A stretch of DNA of 64,000 bases from Variovorax sp. Sphag1AA (GCF_014192575.1 NZ_JACHYC010000003.1:744001-808000), one strand, 5' to 3'. Positions 17,415-26,736 are shown, counted from the stretch's first letter. Numbers and translations: made by a program. The notes: generated by a model from the letters alone, not told the origin.

Positions 17415-18332
17415 ATGGACAAGGAAGTCGATCCCGCGGTGCTCGGGATCATCAATGAAAAGCGCCTCATGGGCGAAAAGCGCACGCCCGTTGACATCAT
17501 CGCGCGCATGGGCGTCTTCGAAGCCCGCGAAAAAGCCGGCGACCTCGCATGGATCGCCACCGGCGACAACCTCAACGTCATCGCCACGCTCTGGGCGGAA
17601 CTCGTCAACGTCAGCGCCGGCGGGCGCTGGTTCTACGTCGAATCGCTGAATCCGCAGATCCGCATCGGCGGCGGCGACCGCAGCGCGCTGCAGGCGCAAC
17701 GCGCCAAGGACCGGCACGGCCTGCTCAAGCGCGCCTACGACGCCGACCGGGGCGTACGTGTCGTGCTGCAGACCAACCGCGTACCGGTGCTCGAAATGGA
17801 GTCCGACAAGACGGCCAAGGTGTCCGTGCGCGTGCCGGACGACGACGAATGGCACATCGCCGACTGGAATGCCGACCAGCAGATCGCAGTGCTGGTGCGA
17901 GGCGCGCGCGGCTGGACCCCGAGCGACTCGGAGATGAAGGCTGCGCGCAGCCGGGCCGCCATTCCCGAGCCGGCCCCCGAAGCGGATGCACTCGCCGGCC
18001 CCGCGTCACCCGAAGAACTGCACGCAGCCGCGATGGAGCACCTGACGAAGCATTTCGCGGGCTACGGCTACAAGGCCGAGAACGTGACGGCGCAGGGGCT
18101 CGGCTACGACATCGAGGTTTCGGACAAGAAGGGCAAGACGCTGCTGAAGATCGCTGTGAAGGGAGTCAAGTCCGGCGCGCCCGGGTTCCAGCTCACCAGC
18201 GCGGAGCGCGCATGCGCCAAGGCGGGCGATCCGTGGCGTCTCGCGGTGGTCAGCGATGCCCCGGGACCTGCGGCGCAGCACAAGCTCTTCAGGGGCTCCG
18301 AAGTCGACAGCGCGCCCGGGCTGCAGCCGTAG
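17415..18332 (+). CDS. DUF3883-like C-terminal domain protein with altered nuclease motif
   Basis: A 305-residue protein. The C-terminal 100 residues resemble DUF3883, a restriction-endonuclease-like fold: Y-D-I-E-V near the start of the fold, then the strand K-I-A-V-K-G where active members have E-V-K, then F-Q-L-T-S-A-E and a strand L-A-V-V-S. Replacement of the catalytic Glu by Ala suggests a non-cutting protein. The N-terminal 190 residues are not recognised. A linker rich in Ala, Pro and Glu lies at about 180-200. It is a single gene, convergent with the fusion gene after 3 bases. Confidence 0.6.
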   Translation: MDKEVDPAVLGIINEKRLMGEKRTPVDIIARMGVFEAREKAGDLAWIATGDNLNVIATLWAELVNVSAGGRWFYVESLNPQIRIGGGDRSALQAQRAKDRHGLLKRAYDADRGVRVVLQTNRVPVLEMESDKTAKVSVRVPDDDEWHIADWNADQQIAVLVRGARGWTPSDSEMKAARSRAAIPEPAPEADALAGPASPEELHAAAMEHLTKHFAGYGYKAENVTAQGLGYDIEVSDKKGKTLLKIAVKGVKSGAPGFQLTSAERACAKAGDPWRLAVVSDAPGPAAQHKLFRGSEVDSAPGLQP

Positions 18333-18335
18333 CCA

Positions 18336-20771
18336 TCAGGCTTCTTCGGCCAGCGCCAGCAGCACATCGAGCAACACATCCGCGCCCCGCAGCAAGTCCG
18401 CGGGCGCGGTGTGTTCGCGCGGGTTGTGGCTGATGCCCAGCGCGCTGGGCACGAAGACCATCGCCGAAGGGCAGATGCGCGCCATCATCTGTGCGTCGTG
18501 CCCGGCACCGGAGGTCATGCGGCGTGTCGCATGGGCCCGCGTCTGCGATGCGCGCTCGATGTTCCGCACCAGCCGTTCGTCGAACACCACTGGTTCGAAT
18601 CGCACGAGCCGGCGCGTCTCGATGCGCACCGATTGCTCGTCGGCAAGCTTTTCCACGAATCCGGCGAGCTCGCGTTCTGCGCGCTGCAGGGTGGCCTCGT
18701 CGGTGTTCCTCAGATCGACGCTGACCTTCGCTCGCGCCGGGATCACGTTGATGAGATTCGGGTGCAGATCGACGGCCCCCACGGTCGCGACCTGGCTCCC
18801 GCCGTAGCGCAGCGCCAGCTCGCGCACGAAGACCGAGATCGCCGCCGCGCAAAAGCCGGCATCGCGCCGCAGGCGCATCGGCGTCGTGCCCGCATGGTTG
18901 GACTGGCCGGTGATGGTGAACTCCTGCCAGGAGATGCCCTGCAGGTTCTCGACCGCGCCGATCTGCACGCCTTCAGCTTCCATGACGGGGCCCTGCTCGA
19001 TGTGCAGTTCCACGAACGCATGCGGCACGATCGATCCGCACGGCATTTCGCCGGCGTAGCCGATGCGCGCAAGTTCGTCGCCCAGCCGCGCGCCGTCGGT
19101 GCCGAGTGCGTCGAGCGCCTGTTGCAGCGGAAGGCCGCCGGCATGCACCAGCGAGCCCATCATGTCGGGCTGGAAGCGCACACCCTCTTCGTTGGTGAAG
19201 GCCGCGACGACGAGCGGCCGGTGCGTGACGATGCCGCGCTCGTTGAGCCAGCGCACGACTTCCAACCCCGCCATCACGCCGTAGTTGCCGTCGTACCGGC
19301 CGCCGGTCGCGACGGTGTCGATATGCGAACCGGTCATCACCGGCGGCAGGTCGGTCTTGCCGCGTCGCACGCCGAAGATGTTGCCGATGCGGTCGACGGA
19401 CACGTCGAGATCCAGTTGACGCATCCACGCGACGAGCCGGTCGCGGCCATCGCGATCGGCATCGGTCAGCGCAATGCGGCACACGCCACCGCCTTCGATC
19501 GCGCCGATGACTGCATGCGCCTCGATGCGTTCGATAAGTGCCGCCTCGCCGACCGAACGTTGCTGCAGCCACTGTCGCTGGGCAGCGAGCACGGCATCGT
19601 GCGAGCGCCCGACGAGGCTTTCGTACACCGCCGGTGCCGTCGCGCCTTCGGTGCTGATGACGAGGACGCGTGCATCCGACGTGAGGCCCGCCTGCTGCCG
19701 CAACGCCTCGTCGCGCGCGATGCGCTGGAGCGCGGCCAGGCCCGCGACGCCGGACTCTCCGGCGACCACCGGCACATCGCCCTGCGAACCGCGCGCCAGC
19801 ATGCGCATCGCCTCGACCGCCTGCGCGTCGGACACCGTCATGAAGACATCGACCGCCGGCTGCAGAAAGCGCCACGCGAGGGGCGATGTCTCGCCGCACG
19901 CGAGCCCCGCCATCACCGAATCCACGCTGCCGGTCGCGCGCGCCGGATGGCCTTGCAGCGCGCTTTGATAGAGGCAATCCGCCTGCTCGGGCTCCGCGAC
20001 GATGAAGCGCGGGCGGTGTTCGCCGTAGCACTCCCAGAAGTGGCTCACGATGCCCGCGGCCAATCCGCCGACGCCGCCTTGCAGGATGACGTGAGTCCAC
20101 GGGCAGGCACCGGAAGGCGCGGTCTCCAGCAGTTCTTCGGCAACCACACCGTAGCCCTGCATCACGTCCCGAGGCACTTCCTCATAGCCTTCGTAGGACG
20201 TGTCGGAGACCACTTCCCACCCGTTGATGCGTGCGAGGCGCGCGGCCTCCTCCACCGACTCGTCGTAGTTGCCTGCGATGCGGACGATCTCCGCACCGAA
20301 CGCGGCGATCGCGTCTTCGCGTTCCTGGCTGACATGCGCGTGCAGCACGATCACGCAGCGGCAGCCGATGCTCTCTGCAGCCGCCGCGAGCGCACGACCG
20401 TGGTTGCCGTCGGTCGCGCTGATGACGACGAAGTCACGCAACGCCGCGGCATGCGATCCGCGAAACAGGTCTTCCGCACGCCATGCGCGATCGGGCCATC
20501 GGCGCAACACCAGTCGAATGAGCGCATTGGGTGCCCCAAGGGCCTTGAAGCTGCCAAGGCTGGAGCGCTTCGATTCATCCTTGAGCGTCAGCCCGGCGAT
20601 GCCGAGCGTGCGCGCGAGGCCGGGCAGCGACCACGCGGGCGTCGGATGCGGCGAGAGCCGGTCCCATGTCGAGAGACGCTGCCGGCTGGCGCGCCCTTCG
20701 GCAAGGCTCAGAACGGACTGGAGATCGGCGTCGTACGGACGACGGCTGGCGCGGGAATTGAGCAGGAACAT
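18336..20771 (-). CDS. Fusion: diaminopropionate ammonia-lyase + N-carbamoyl-amino-acid hydrolase
   Basis: An 811-residue protein of two complete enzymes. Residues 1-400 are a PLP-dependent diaminopropionate ammonia-lyase: PLP Lys76 in G-S-F-K-A-L-G, Asp121 in A-T-D-G-N-H-G, Asp191 in S-D-T-S-Y-E-G-Y, glycine loop G-G-V-G-G-L-A; these match the catalytic Asp pair of the E. coli enzyme. Residues about 410-811 are an M20-type hydantoinase/carbamoylase: T-G-S-H-I-D-T, Y-D-G-N-Y-G-V, T-N-E-E-G-V-R-F, L-H-I-E-Q-G-P, G-Q-S-N-H-A-G-T-T-P, and a last His in S-H-N-P. The two would convert a carbamoylated diaminopropionate to pyruvate and ammonia. The ATG at 20771 lies one base after the stop of the upstream M20 gene, so the two are coupled. 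Confidence 0.9.
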   Translation of the reverse strand: MFLLNSRASRRPYDADLQSVLSLAEGRASRQRLSTWDRLSPHPTPAWSLPGLARTLGIAGLTLKDESKRSSLGSFKALGAPNALIRLVLRRWPDRAWRAEDLFRGSHAAALRDFVVISATDGNHGRALAAAAESIGCRCVIVLHAHVSQEREDAIAAFGAEIVRIAGNYDESVEEAARLARINGWEVVSDTSYEGYEEVPRDVMQGYGVVAEELLETAPSGACPWTHVILQGGVGGLAAGIVSHFWECYGEHRPRFIVAEPEQADCLYQSALQGHPARATGSVDSVMAGLACGETSPLAWRFLQPAVDVFMTVSDAQAVEAMRMLARGSQGDVPVVAGESGVAGLAALQRIARDEALRQQAGLTSDARVLVISTEGATAPAVYESLVGRSHDAVLAAQRQWLQQRSVGEAALIERIEAHAVIGAIEGGGVCRIALTDADRDGRDRLVAWMRQLDLDVSVDRIGNIFGVRRGKTDLPPVMTGSHIDTVATGGRYDGNYGVMAGLEVVRWLNERGIVTHRPLVVAAFTNEEGVRFQPDMMGSLVHAGGLPLQQALDALGTDGARLGDELARIGYAGEMPCGSIVPHAFVELHIEQGPVMEAEGVQIGAVENLQGISWQEFTITGQSNHAGTTPMRLRRDAGFCAAAISVFVRELALRYGGSQVATVGAVDLHPNLINVIPARAKVSVDLRNTDEATLQRAERELAGFVEKLADEQSVRIETRRLVRFEPVVFDERLVRNIERASQTRAHATRRMTSGAGHDAQMMARICPSAMVFVPSALGISHNPREHTAPADLLRGADVLLDVLLALAEEA

Positions 20772-20772
20772 G

Positions 20773-21951
20773 TCAGTGGGAACGTGGCAACCGGATGCGC
20801 GCCAGTTCGGCGAAATAGCGCGCACCGATGGGAAGGATCGAATCGTTGAAGTCGTAACGCGCGTTGTGCAGCGGCACCGCGCCGGGGTTGTCGCCGTCGC
20901 CATTGCCGATGAACACGAAGGCGCCAGGGATGTCTTGCAGGAAGCGACCGAAGTCTTCGGAAATCATCATCGGCGGCACATCGCCATCGACATGCGCCGC
21001 ACCTGCAATGGCGCGCGCTGCTTCTACCGCGACGGGCACGCATTGCGGCCAGTTCACCGTCGGCGCGAACTCGTGCGTGTATTCGACGACACAGCGCGCG
21101 CCATGCGCATGGCAGATGCCTTCGCACAGTTCGCGCATGCGCTTTTCGAGTAGCGCTTGCACCTCCGGCGCATAGCTGCGCGTGTCGCCCTTGATGACGA
21201 CCTCGGTGGGGATCGCATTGCGGATGCCGTCGGTGATGAACTCCGTGCACGACACCACCGCCGAATGGCGCGGATCAACCGAGCGCGCGACGATGGTCTG
21301 CAGCGCCAGCACGATCTCCGCGCCGATGATCAGCGGATCGACCGCCATGTGCGGCCGTGCTGCGTGCCCACCGCGGCCGGTGATGCGGATCACGAAGTTG
21401 TCCTCGCTCGCCATGATGCCGCCCGCGCGGGTCGCGAAATGCCCGGCCGGCATGCCGGGGATGTTGTGCGCGCCGTAGATCTCGTCCATCGGGAAGCGCT
21501 CCAGCAGGCCGTCCGCGAGCATCGCGGCGGCGCCCTTGCCGTGTTCCTCCGCGGGCTGGAAGACGAAACGCACCGTTCCGTCGAAATCCCGTCGGGTGGA
21601 GAGCAACTGCGCCGCCCCCAGCAGCATCGCCATGTGGCCATCGTGACCGCAGGCGTGCATGCGGCCCGGATTCGTTGAGACATGGGCGCGGTCCGCCGCG
21701 GTCTCCTGCATCGCGAGCGCGTCCATGTCGGCGCGAAGCCCGATCACGCCGCTTCCCGTGCCGACTTTCAGGTTCGCGACGACGCCGGTGCCGCCAATGC
21801 CGCGATGCACTTCCAGCCCAAGCATGTCGAGGATCTGCGCGACGCGGCCCGCCGTGCGCTGCTCGTCGAACCCCGTCTCGGGAAAGCGATGGAAGTCATG
21901 GCGCCAGCGCACCCAGTCGGCTTCGGGGGCGATGTCGTTCGTGGTTTGCAT
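20773..21951 (-). CDS. M20 family amidohydrolase (hippurate hydrolase type)
   Basis: A 392-residue cytoplasmic amidohydrolase of the family that cleaves N-acyl amino acids (hippurate, N-acetyl amino acids). Metal-site motif M-H-A-C-G-H-D-G-H at about residues 95-103, the Glu pair in P-A-E-E-H-G-K-G, A-H-N-I-P, and dimer-domain G-R-G-G-H-A-A-R-P. The start at 21951 has GGAG nine bases upstream; an upstream ATG at 22074 lies over the Lrp promoter. It is the first gene of the two-gene operon with the lyase-carbamoylase fusion, divergent from an Lrp regulator. A deacylase feeding free amino acids to the fusion enzyme is the likely role. Confidence 0.88.
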   Translation of the reverse strand: MQTTNDIAPEADWVRWRHDFHRFPETGFDEQRTAGRVAQILDMLGLEVHRGIGGTGVVANLKVGTGSGVIGLRADMDALAMQETAADRAHVSTNPGRMHACGHDGHMAMLLGAAQLLSTRRDFDGTVRFVFQPAEEHGKGAAAMLADGLLERFPMDEIYGAHNIPGMPAGHFATRAGGIMASEDNFVIRITGRGGHAARPHMAVDPLIIGAEIVLALQTIVARSVDPRHSAVVSCTEFITDGIRNAIPTEVVIKGDTRSYAPEVQALLEKRMRELCEGICHAHGARCVVEYTHEFAPTVNWPQCVPVAVEAARAIAGAAHVDGDVPPMMISEDFGRFLQDIPGAFVFIGNGDGDNPGAVPLHNARYDFNDSILPIGARYFAELARIRLPRSH

Positions 21952-22074
21952 GGTGGCCGGCTCCTGCTGCCTTTGCGATGAACAGAATTCTTGGGGCATC
22001 ATCGCGAGCGAAATCACCACCTCGAAGCCATTTGATGACTTCTTTGTCTCATCAAGGCCGCCCTGGAGCCCCAT

Positions 22075-22590
22075 ATGTCTCGACGAACTGGCAAGAACGG
22101 CATTCCCGTGGCGCTCGATGCGCTCGACACCGCGCTGCTCGACCTGCTGCAGCGCGACGCTTCGCTGCCGGTGCGTACATTGGCCGATCAGGTCGGCAGC
22201 TCGCCGGCCACCTGCCAGCGCCGCATCGCACAGATGCGTGAATCAGGCGTGCTGCAGAAACAGGTGGCGATCGTGGATCGCCAGCTCGTCGGGCGGCCGC
22301 TCACCGTCTTCGTCTCGGTGGAACTGGACAAGCAGAACGCCGCCCTGCTCACGCAGTTCGAGAAACGCATGGCCGCCGAGGAGGACGTGATGGCGTGCTA
22401 CGAGGTCTCGGGCGAGTTCGACTTCCTCATCATCGTCAACGCGGAGTCGATGGCGCAGTACCACGCCTTCACGCGCGAAGTCTTCTCGTCGAACAACAAC
22501 GTGCGCAACTTCAAGAGCATGTTCGCGATGAACTGCTCGAAGTTCGAGACCCGTGTGCCGCTGCCTCCACCGGCGAGCGGGCTCGCCTGA
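22075..22590 (+). CDS. Lrp/AsnC family regulator
   Basis: A 171-residue regulator. The N-terminal winged helix-turn-helix (L-D-T-A-L-L-D-L-L-Q-R-D then S-S-P-A-T-C-Q-R-R-I) is followed by the C-terminal RAM effector domain (D-V-M-A-C-Y-E-V-S-G-E-F-D-F-L-I). Lrp-type proteins respond to amino acids. The divergent M20/fusion operon, with 123 bases between start codons, is its likely target and its inducer may be the amino acid degraded there. Confidence 0.92.
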   Translation: MSRRTGKNGIPVALDALDTALLDLLQRDASLPVRTLADQVGSSPATCQRRIAQMRESGVLQKQVAIVDRQLVGRPLTVFVSVELDKQNAALLTQFEKRMAAEEDVMACYEVSGEFDFLIIVNAESMAQYHAFTREVFSSNNNVRNFKSMFAMNCSKFETRVPLPPPASGLA

Positions 22591-22600
22591 ACGGGCGGTT

Positions 22601-23149
22601 TCAGTTCAGCGCTTCTGCCGGCACATCGACATCGAGACCGCGCGCCTGTGCGATCAGCCGGGCCGCCGCGTTGGCCGCCATCTCCATGCGCCGGACGTCG
22701 CGATCGCAGAGGTGGTCGCGCGGCTCGAGGCTGAATCCGCACAGCACGCCGTAGAGGCCGCCATCGGCGAAACGCACCGGCACACCGATATGCGCGCCGA
22801 GCACTTCGCAGACCGGCGGCAGGCCGTATTGCGTGCGCACGCGCGCCACGCTTTCCATCACATTGGGCATGCGGCCGTCGACGATGCGCTGGCAGACGGT
22901 CTTGTCGAGCTCATGCGACTGGCCGACTTCGATGATCGCGTCGTCATCCTTGGCGACCACGTGACGGAAAACCCGCCGGCCTTCGACGAACTCGCCGACG
23001 AAGACCACTTCAAGGTCGATCTGCTCGCGCACGATGCGCAACAGGCCGCCGATCGAACGTTCGATGTATGAAATGCCGTCAGCCCCGTAGGCCTCGGCGG
23101 TGACTGCCGCGATGCGTTCCGACCATTCCACGTGATCGAACGCGGGCAT
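22601..23149 (-). CDS. GAF-domain protein
   Basis: A 182-residue protein made essentially of one GAF domain (strand L-E-V-V-F-V-G-E-F-V-E-G, then G-A-H-I-G-V-P-V-R-F-A-D-G-G-L-Y-G-V-L-C-G-F). GAF domains bind small ligands such as cyclic nucleotides, haem or bilins. No output domain is attached, so it may act on a separate partner. The chosen ATG has GAGGGAG upstream. Its end lies 10 bases from the convergent Lrp gene. The ligand is not readable. Confidence 0.8.
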   Translation of the reverse strand: MPAFDHVEWSERIAAVTAEAYGADGISYIERSIGGLLRIVREQIDLEVVFVGEFVEGRRVFRHVVAKDDDAIIEVGQSHELDKTVCQRIVDGRMPNVMESVARVRTQYGLPPVCEVLGAHIGVPVRFADGGLYGVLCGFSLEPRDHLCDRDVRRMEMAANAAARLIAQARGLDVDVPAEALN

Positions 23150-23389
23150 CTCGCTCCCTCGTTCCACTATCAATTTGCTCCTAGGTGCGCAGCATGGTAC
23201 GCGGGCCCTGTCGCCGACAGGCTTGCGATGGATCAAAAGACATTCGATTTCATGCCCGGCCGTGGTCAATATCAGACGGCCATCGTTCTTTTGAATACGT
23301 TTTTCTTGCAGGCGCCGGCCTGCTCCCGCAGCGACAATGCAACGCGCCCGTGGCCCATGCGCCGCGGGGAAGCAGACTTGGAGACTTCC

Positions 23390-24805
23390 GTGCAAACGTC
23401 CCCGGTATCGGATGACCGACCCCAGGCAGCGCTGCGTGCGCTCCTGCGCGCGGTGCCGCGGCGATACCGGGCACCACCGCTGCCAACGGGTCTCGAAGCG
23501 GCGGTCGCCGCGGGCACCGAGGCCACGCTCGCTTTCACGATCGAATCCGCGCGCGTCGCCGCGGAGCGCAGCTCCCCGCTGCCGGCATCGCATGGCGAAG
23601 CCTTCACCATCGCGCTGGCCGCGCTGATCCGGCGCACGATGACGCCCGACGGCGGCGATCCGGTCTTCCAGGCGCAGGTGCTGCAGTCCCGCGACAAGCA
23701 GGTTCGCGACTGGGTGCAGATCGAGAGTTCCGCAACAGCCGACGCGCGGACGCTGCGTACGGCGGTCGATGCCTTCGCGCATCCCGGCAAGCTCCGCGAC
23801 ATGGCCGAGGGCGAGCGGCGTGACGCCTTGTCGCACCTGCATGCGCTTGTCGCGGCCGGCGAATGGCGCGCGCTGGCGCTGAAGGCCGAATCCCTGGTCA
23901 CGTCGCTGAACGAAGACGAAGCGACACTGCGCAGCAGCCTGCGGGATCTCGCGACTCACCCCGCGTTGCAGCGGCGCATCCGGGCGGAGGCGATGGCGAT
24001 GCTGGAACCGGTCCAGCGCTATCGCGCACTGCGCGCCCGTCGTGTGCCGCCGGCGGGGAGCGATATCGCGCTCGACCAGGGCCGAGCCGCCGCGCGCGAG
24101 GGCGCGCAGGCCGAGCATGCGGCGGCAGCGGCCCTTCGCCAGGTGGCCGCCTACCTGAACGAACTGGAGGGCGATCAACGCGGTCCGTACCGGGTGCTGC
24201 GCACCCTGCTCACGCCGCGGGAGCTGTCCGGCGGTGGCGACCGGTCCAAGGAGGAGTGGGACGCGGCGATCGTGCAGAGCGTCGATGACGGTCTCTGCGA
24301 CGTCGTGCTGCTGGCCGAGGTCAAGGCGGCGCCTGCCGCCGTCACATCCGACATGCCGCGCCTGCTCCGAGGACTCGCGCGGCTTGCACAGGCGGACGGC
24401 GATGCGTCGTTCACCTTCTCCTCGGTCGATGGCGCCGTGCGGTTGCGCGGCCGTTCGCTGCGCGCGCTCGAACCGCTCGGCCCATCGCTGCCGGAGCCGG
24501 TGATCTATCTCTGTCCGGCGCCGACCGAATCGCGTCCCACGCTGCTCGGTGCGGCGGCCAAGGCCGTGCTGCTCTCGGAAGCGGCCAGCCTTGCCTTCGC
24601 CTGCGCGCTGGCCGACGGCGCCACGCCGCTGCACGCCAGCCTGATGGCCGTCTGGGACGCCCTGCCGCACGAGCCGCGGCTGCGCGCGACGCTGAACCAG
24701 TACGACACGGCGCACCGCGCGCGAGACGCGATGCTCCATACGGGCGATCTCATCGCCGCCATCGAACAGGCCGGCATGGTGCTTCCTCGACAATCCGCGC
24801 CATGA
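23390..24805 (+). CDS. Unrecognised 471-residue protein, GTG start
   Basis: The frame is open from 23132, but GGAG six bases before the GTG at 23390 marks the likely start; an ATG at 23357 has no ribosome site. It looks like a soluble, Ala/Arg/Leu-rich helical protein. One segment, D-V-V-L-L-A-E-V-K-A-A, resembles the E-x-K strand of PD-(D/E)XK nuclease folds, preceded by acidic residues, but this is weak. No signal peptide or membrane segment is seen. The stop overlaps the ATG of the FAD monooxygenase (ATGA), so the two are translationally coupled. The 240 bases before it hold no other gene I can support. Confidence 0.65.
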   Translation: MQTSPVSDDRPQAALRALLRAVPRRYRAPPLPTGLEAAVAAGTEATLAFTIESARVAAERSSPLPASHGEAFTIALAALIRRTMTPDGGDPVFQAQVLQSRDKQVRDWVQIESSATADARTLRTAVDAFAHPGKLRDMAEGERRDALSHLHALVAAGEWRALALKAESLVTSLNEDEATLRSSLRDLATHPALQRRIRAEAMAMLEPVQRYRALRARRVPPAGSDIALDQGRAAAREGAQAEHAAAAALRQVAAYLNELEGDQRGPYRVLRTLLTPRELSGGGDRSKEEWDAAIVQSVDDGLCDVVLLAEVKAAPAAVTSDMPRLLRGLARLAQADGDASFTFSSVDGAVRLRGRSLRALEPLGPSLPEPVIYLCPAPTESRPTLLGAAAKAVLLSEAASLAFACALADGATPLHASLMAVWDALPHEPRLRATLNQYDTAHRARDAMLHTGDLIAAIEQAGMVLPRQSAP

Positions 24806-26100
24806 CTCATTCGTTCGATTCCCGTCCGGTGCTCATTGCCGGCGGCGGCATCGGGGGCATCGCCCTCGCGCTCACCCTGCATCAGATCGGCGTGCCCTGC
24901 ATCGTGTTCGAGGCCGTCCCCGAGCTGCAGCCGCTGGGCGTCGGCATCAACCTGCAGCCCAACGCGGTGCGCGAGCTGTACGACCTCGGCATCGACGACC
25001 GCGCGCTCGACGGCATCGGCATCCAGGCGCGTGAATGAGCGCTGGTCGGGCGCAACGGCAACGACATCTATTCGGAGCCCCGCGGGCTGCTCGCGGGCTA
25101 CCGCTGGCCGCAGTATTCGGTGCATCGCGGGCAGTTGCAGATGCTGCTCTACCGCACGGCGCTCGAACGCCTTGGCCCCGATGCGGTCCGGGTGGGCCAC
25201 CGGGTCGCCGGCTATCGCAATGACGAGGGCGGCGTGACTGCGTTCGTCGAGACGCGCGACGGGCAGCGCAAGGAAATCGCAGGCCGCCTGCTGATCGCAG
25301 CGGACGGCCTGCATTCGGCGGTGCGCGCGCAGATGCACCCCGGCCAGCCACCCATCCAATGGGGCGGCGCGATCCTGTGGCGCGGCACGACCCCGGGCGT
25401 GCCGATTCGCAGTGGCGCGTCCTTCGTCGGCGTCGGTTCGCTGCGGCATCGCGTGGTGCTCTATCCGATCTCGCCGCCCGATCCGGCGACGGGGCTGGCC
25501 ACCATCAACTGGATCGCCGAGATCACGGTCGACAACTCCGACGGCTGGACGCAGGGCGACTGGAACCGCCGCGTTTCGGTGGACGACTTCATCCAGCACT
25601 TCGAAGGCTGGAACTACGACTGGCTCGACGTGCCCGCGATGCTGCGCGGCGCGAAGGAGGTCTTCGAATACCCCATGATCGACCGCGACCCGGTGCCCAC
25701 CTGGGTGGACGGCCGCGTCACGCTGCTCGGCGATGCAGCGCACGTGATGTATCCGGTGGGCTCCAACGGCGCCAGCCAGGCCATCGTCGATGCGCGCGTG
25801 CTGGGCGCGGCGGTGCTGGCGCACGGCGCGACGCCTGCGGCCCTCGATGCCTACAACGACCAGCTCTGCGCCGACATCTCGGCGCTGGTGCTGCGCAATC
25901 GCGGCGCGGGTCCGTTCGGCATCCTGGGGCTGGTGGACGAGCGCTGCGGCGGCGTGTTCGACGACATCGAGAAGGTCATTCCGGCGGCCGAACGCGAAGC
26001 CTTCATGGCGCGCTACAAGGCCGCGGCCGGCTTCGCGATCGATGCGCTGAACGCTTCGCCGCCGACCATCGCGCCGGGCGCGCGGGTGCGCGGCGCGTAG
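24802..26100 (+). pseudogene. FAD-dependent monooxygenase interrupted by an in-frame stop
   Basis: A flavin monooxygenase of the salicylate-hydroxylase type. All class motifs are present in one frame: N-terminal G-G-G-I-G-G, the D-G motif A-A-D-G-L-H-S, and the G-D motif L-L-G-D-A-A-H-V-M-Y-P. A TGA at 25036-25038 cuts it after 78 codons, and the same frame continues without shift as A-L-V-G-R-N-G-N-D-I-Y. The full frame would be 431 residues plus this stop. The downstream part has an ATG at 25120 but would lack the FAD-binding N-terminus. Either a recent nonsense mutation (a C-to-T change from CGA would explain it) or a sequencing error. The family hydroxylates aromatic rings using NAD(P)H and O2. 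Confidence 0.85.
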
Positions 26101-26106
26101 GGCGAC

Positions 26107-26736
26107 GTGTCCCTCGCCTTCCCCGTCTTCATCCAGGGGCTCGCCCTTTCGTTCGGGCTCATCGTCGCGATCGGCGCGCAGAACGCCTTCGTGCTGCGGC
26201 AGGGCCTGCGGCGCGAGCACGTGGGCAGCGTGGTGCTGTTCTGCGCGGTAGCGGATGGCGTGCTGATCGCGGCGGGTGTACTCGGCATGGCACATGCGCT
26301 AGGGGATCGTCCCGGCCTGTCTCGCGCGCTTGCATTGGCCGGCGCAGCCTTTCTTGCTGCCTATGGCGTGCAGGCGCTGCGACGTGCGCGCCGCGCGCAC
26401 AGCCTGCAGGCGGCGGAAGGATCAGGCTCGGTCGGTCGTGCCGCCGTGCTGGCGCAAGCGGCCGCCTTCACGCTGCTGAACCCGCATGTGTACCTCGACA
26501 CCGTGCTGCTGGTCGGCAGCATCGGCGCCCAGCAACCTGTGGACTTGCGAGGCTGGTTCGTGGCCGGCGCGAGCGCGGCGAGCCTCTTCTGGTTCGGGCT
26601 TCTGGGCTACGGCGCGCGATGGCTCGCGCCCTGGTTCGCACGGCCGAAGGCCTGGCAGATGCTCGACGGTCTCGTGGGCCTGACCATGATCGCGCTCGCC
26701 GTGCTGCTCGTGCGCAGCGCCCTCACTCCGCCTTGA
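26107..26736 (+). CDS. LysE family amino-acid exporter (ArgO-like)
   Basis: A 209-residue integral membrane protein with about six hydrophobic segments, starting from GTG. The conserved LysE signature G-A-Q-N-A-F-V-L-R-Q-G-L lies near residues 22-33 and N-P-H-V-Y-L-D-T near the middle, both typical for the lysine/arginine exporter branch. It probably exports basic amino acids. The 3' end overlaps the convergent Bug gene by 14 bases. It starts 6 bases after the monooxygenase, so it may be co-transcribed with it. Confidence 0.9.
   Translation: MSLAFPVFIQGLALSFGLIVAIGAQNAFVLRQGLRREHVGSVVLFCAVADGVLIAAGVLGMAHALGDRPGLSRALALAGAAFLAAYGVQALRRARRAHSLQAAEGSGSVGRAAVLAQAAAFTLLNPHVYLDTVLLVGSIGAQQPVDLRGWFVAGASAASLFWFGLLGYGARWLAPWFARPKAWQMLDGLVGLTMIALAVLLVRSALTPP

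Noticed and set aside
18411..20849. Plus-strand open frame of 812 codons opposite the lyase-carbamoylase fusion
   Set aside because: No recognisable motif; the opposite strand carries every catalytic residue of two enzymes.
23150..24793. Minus-strand extension that would make the GAF protein 730 residues long
   Set aside because: The extension is antisense to the coupled 471-residue gene, and a good ribosome site exists at the shorter start, 23149.
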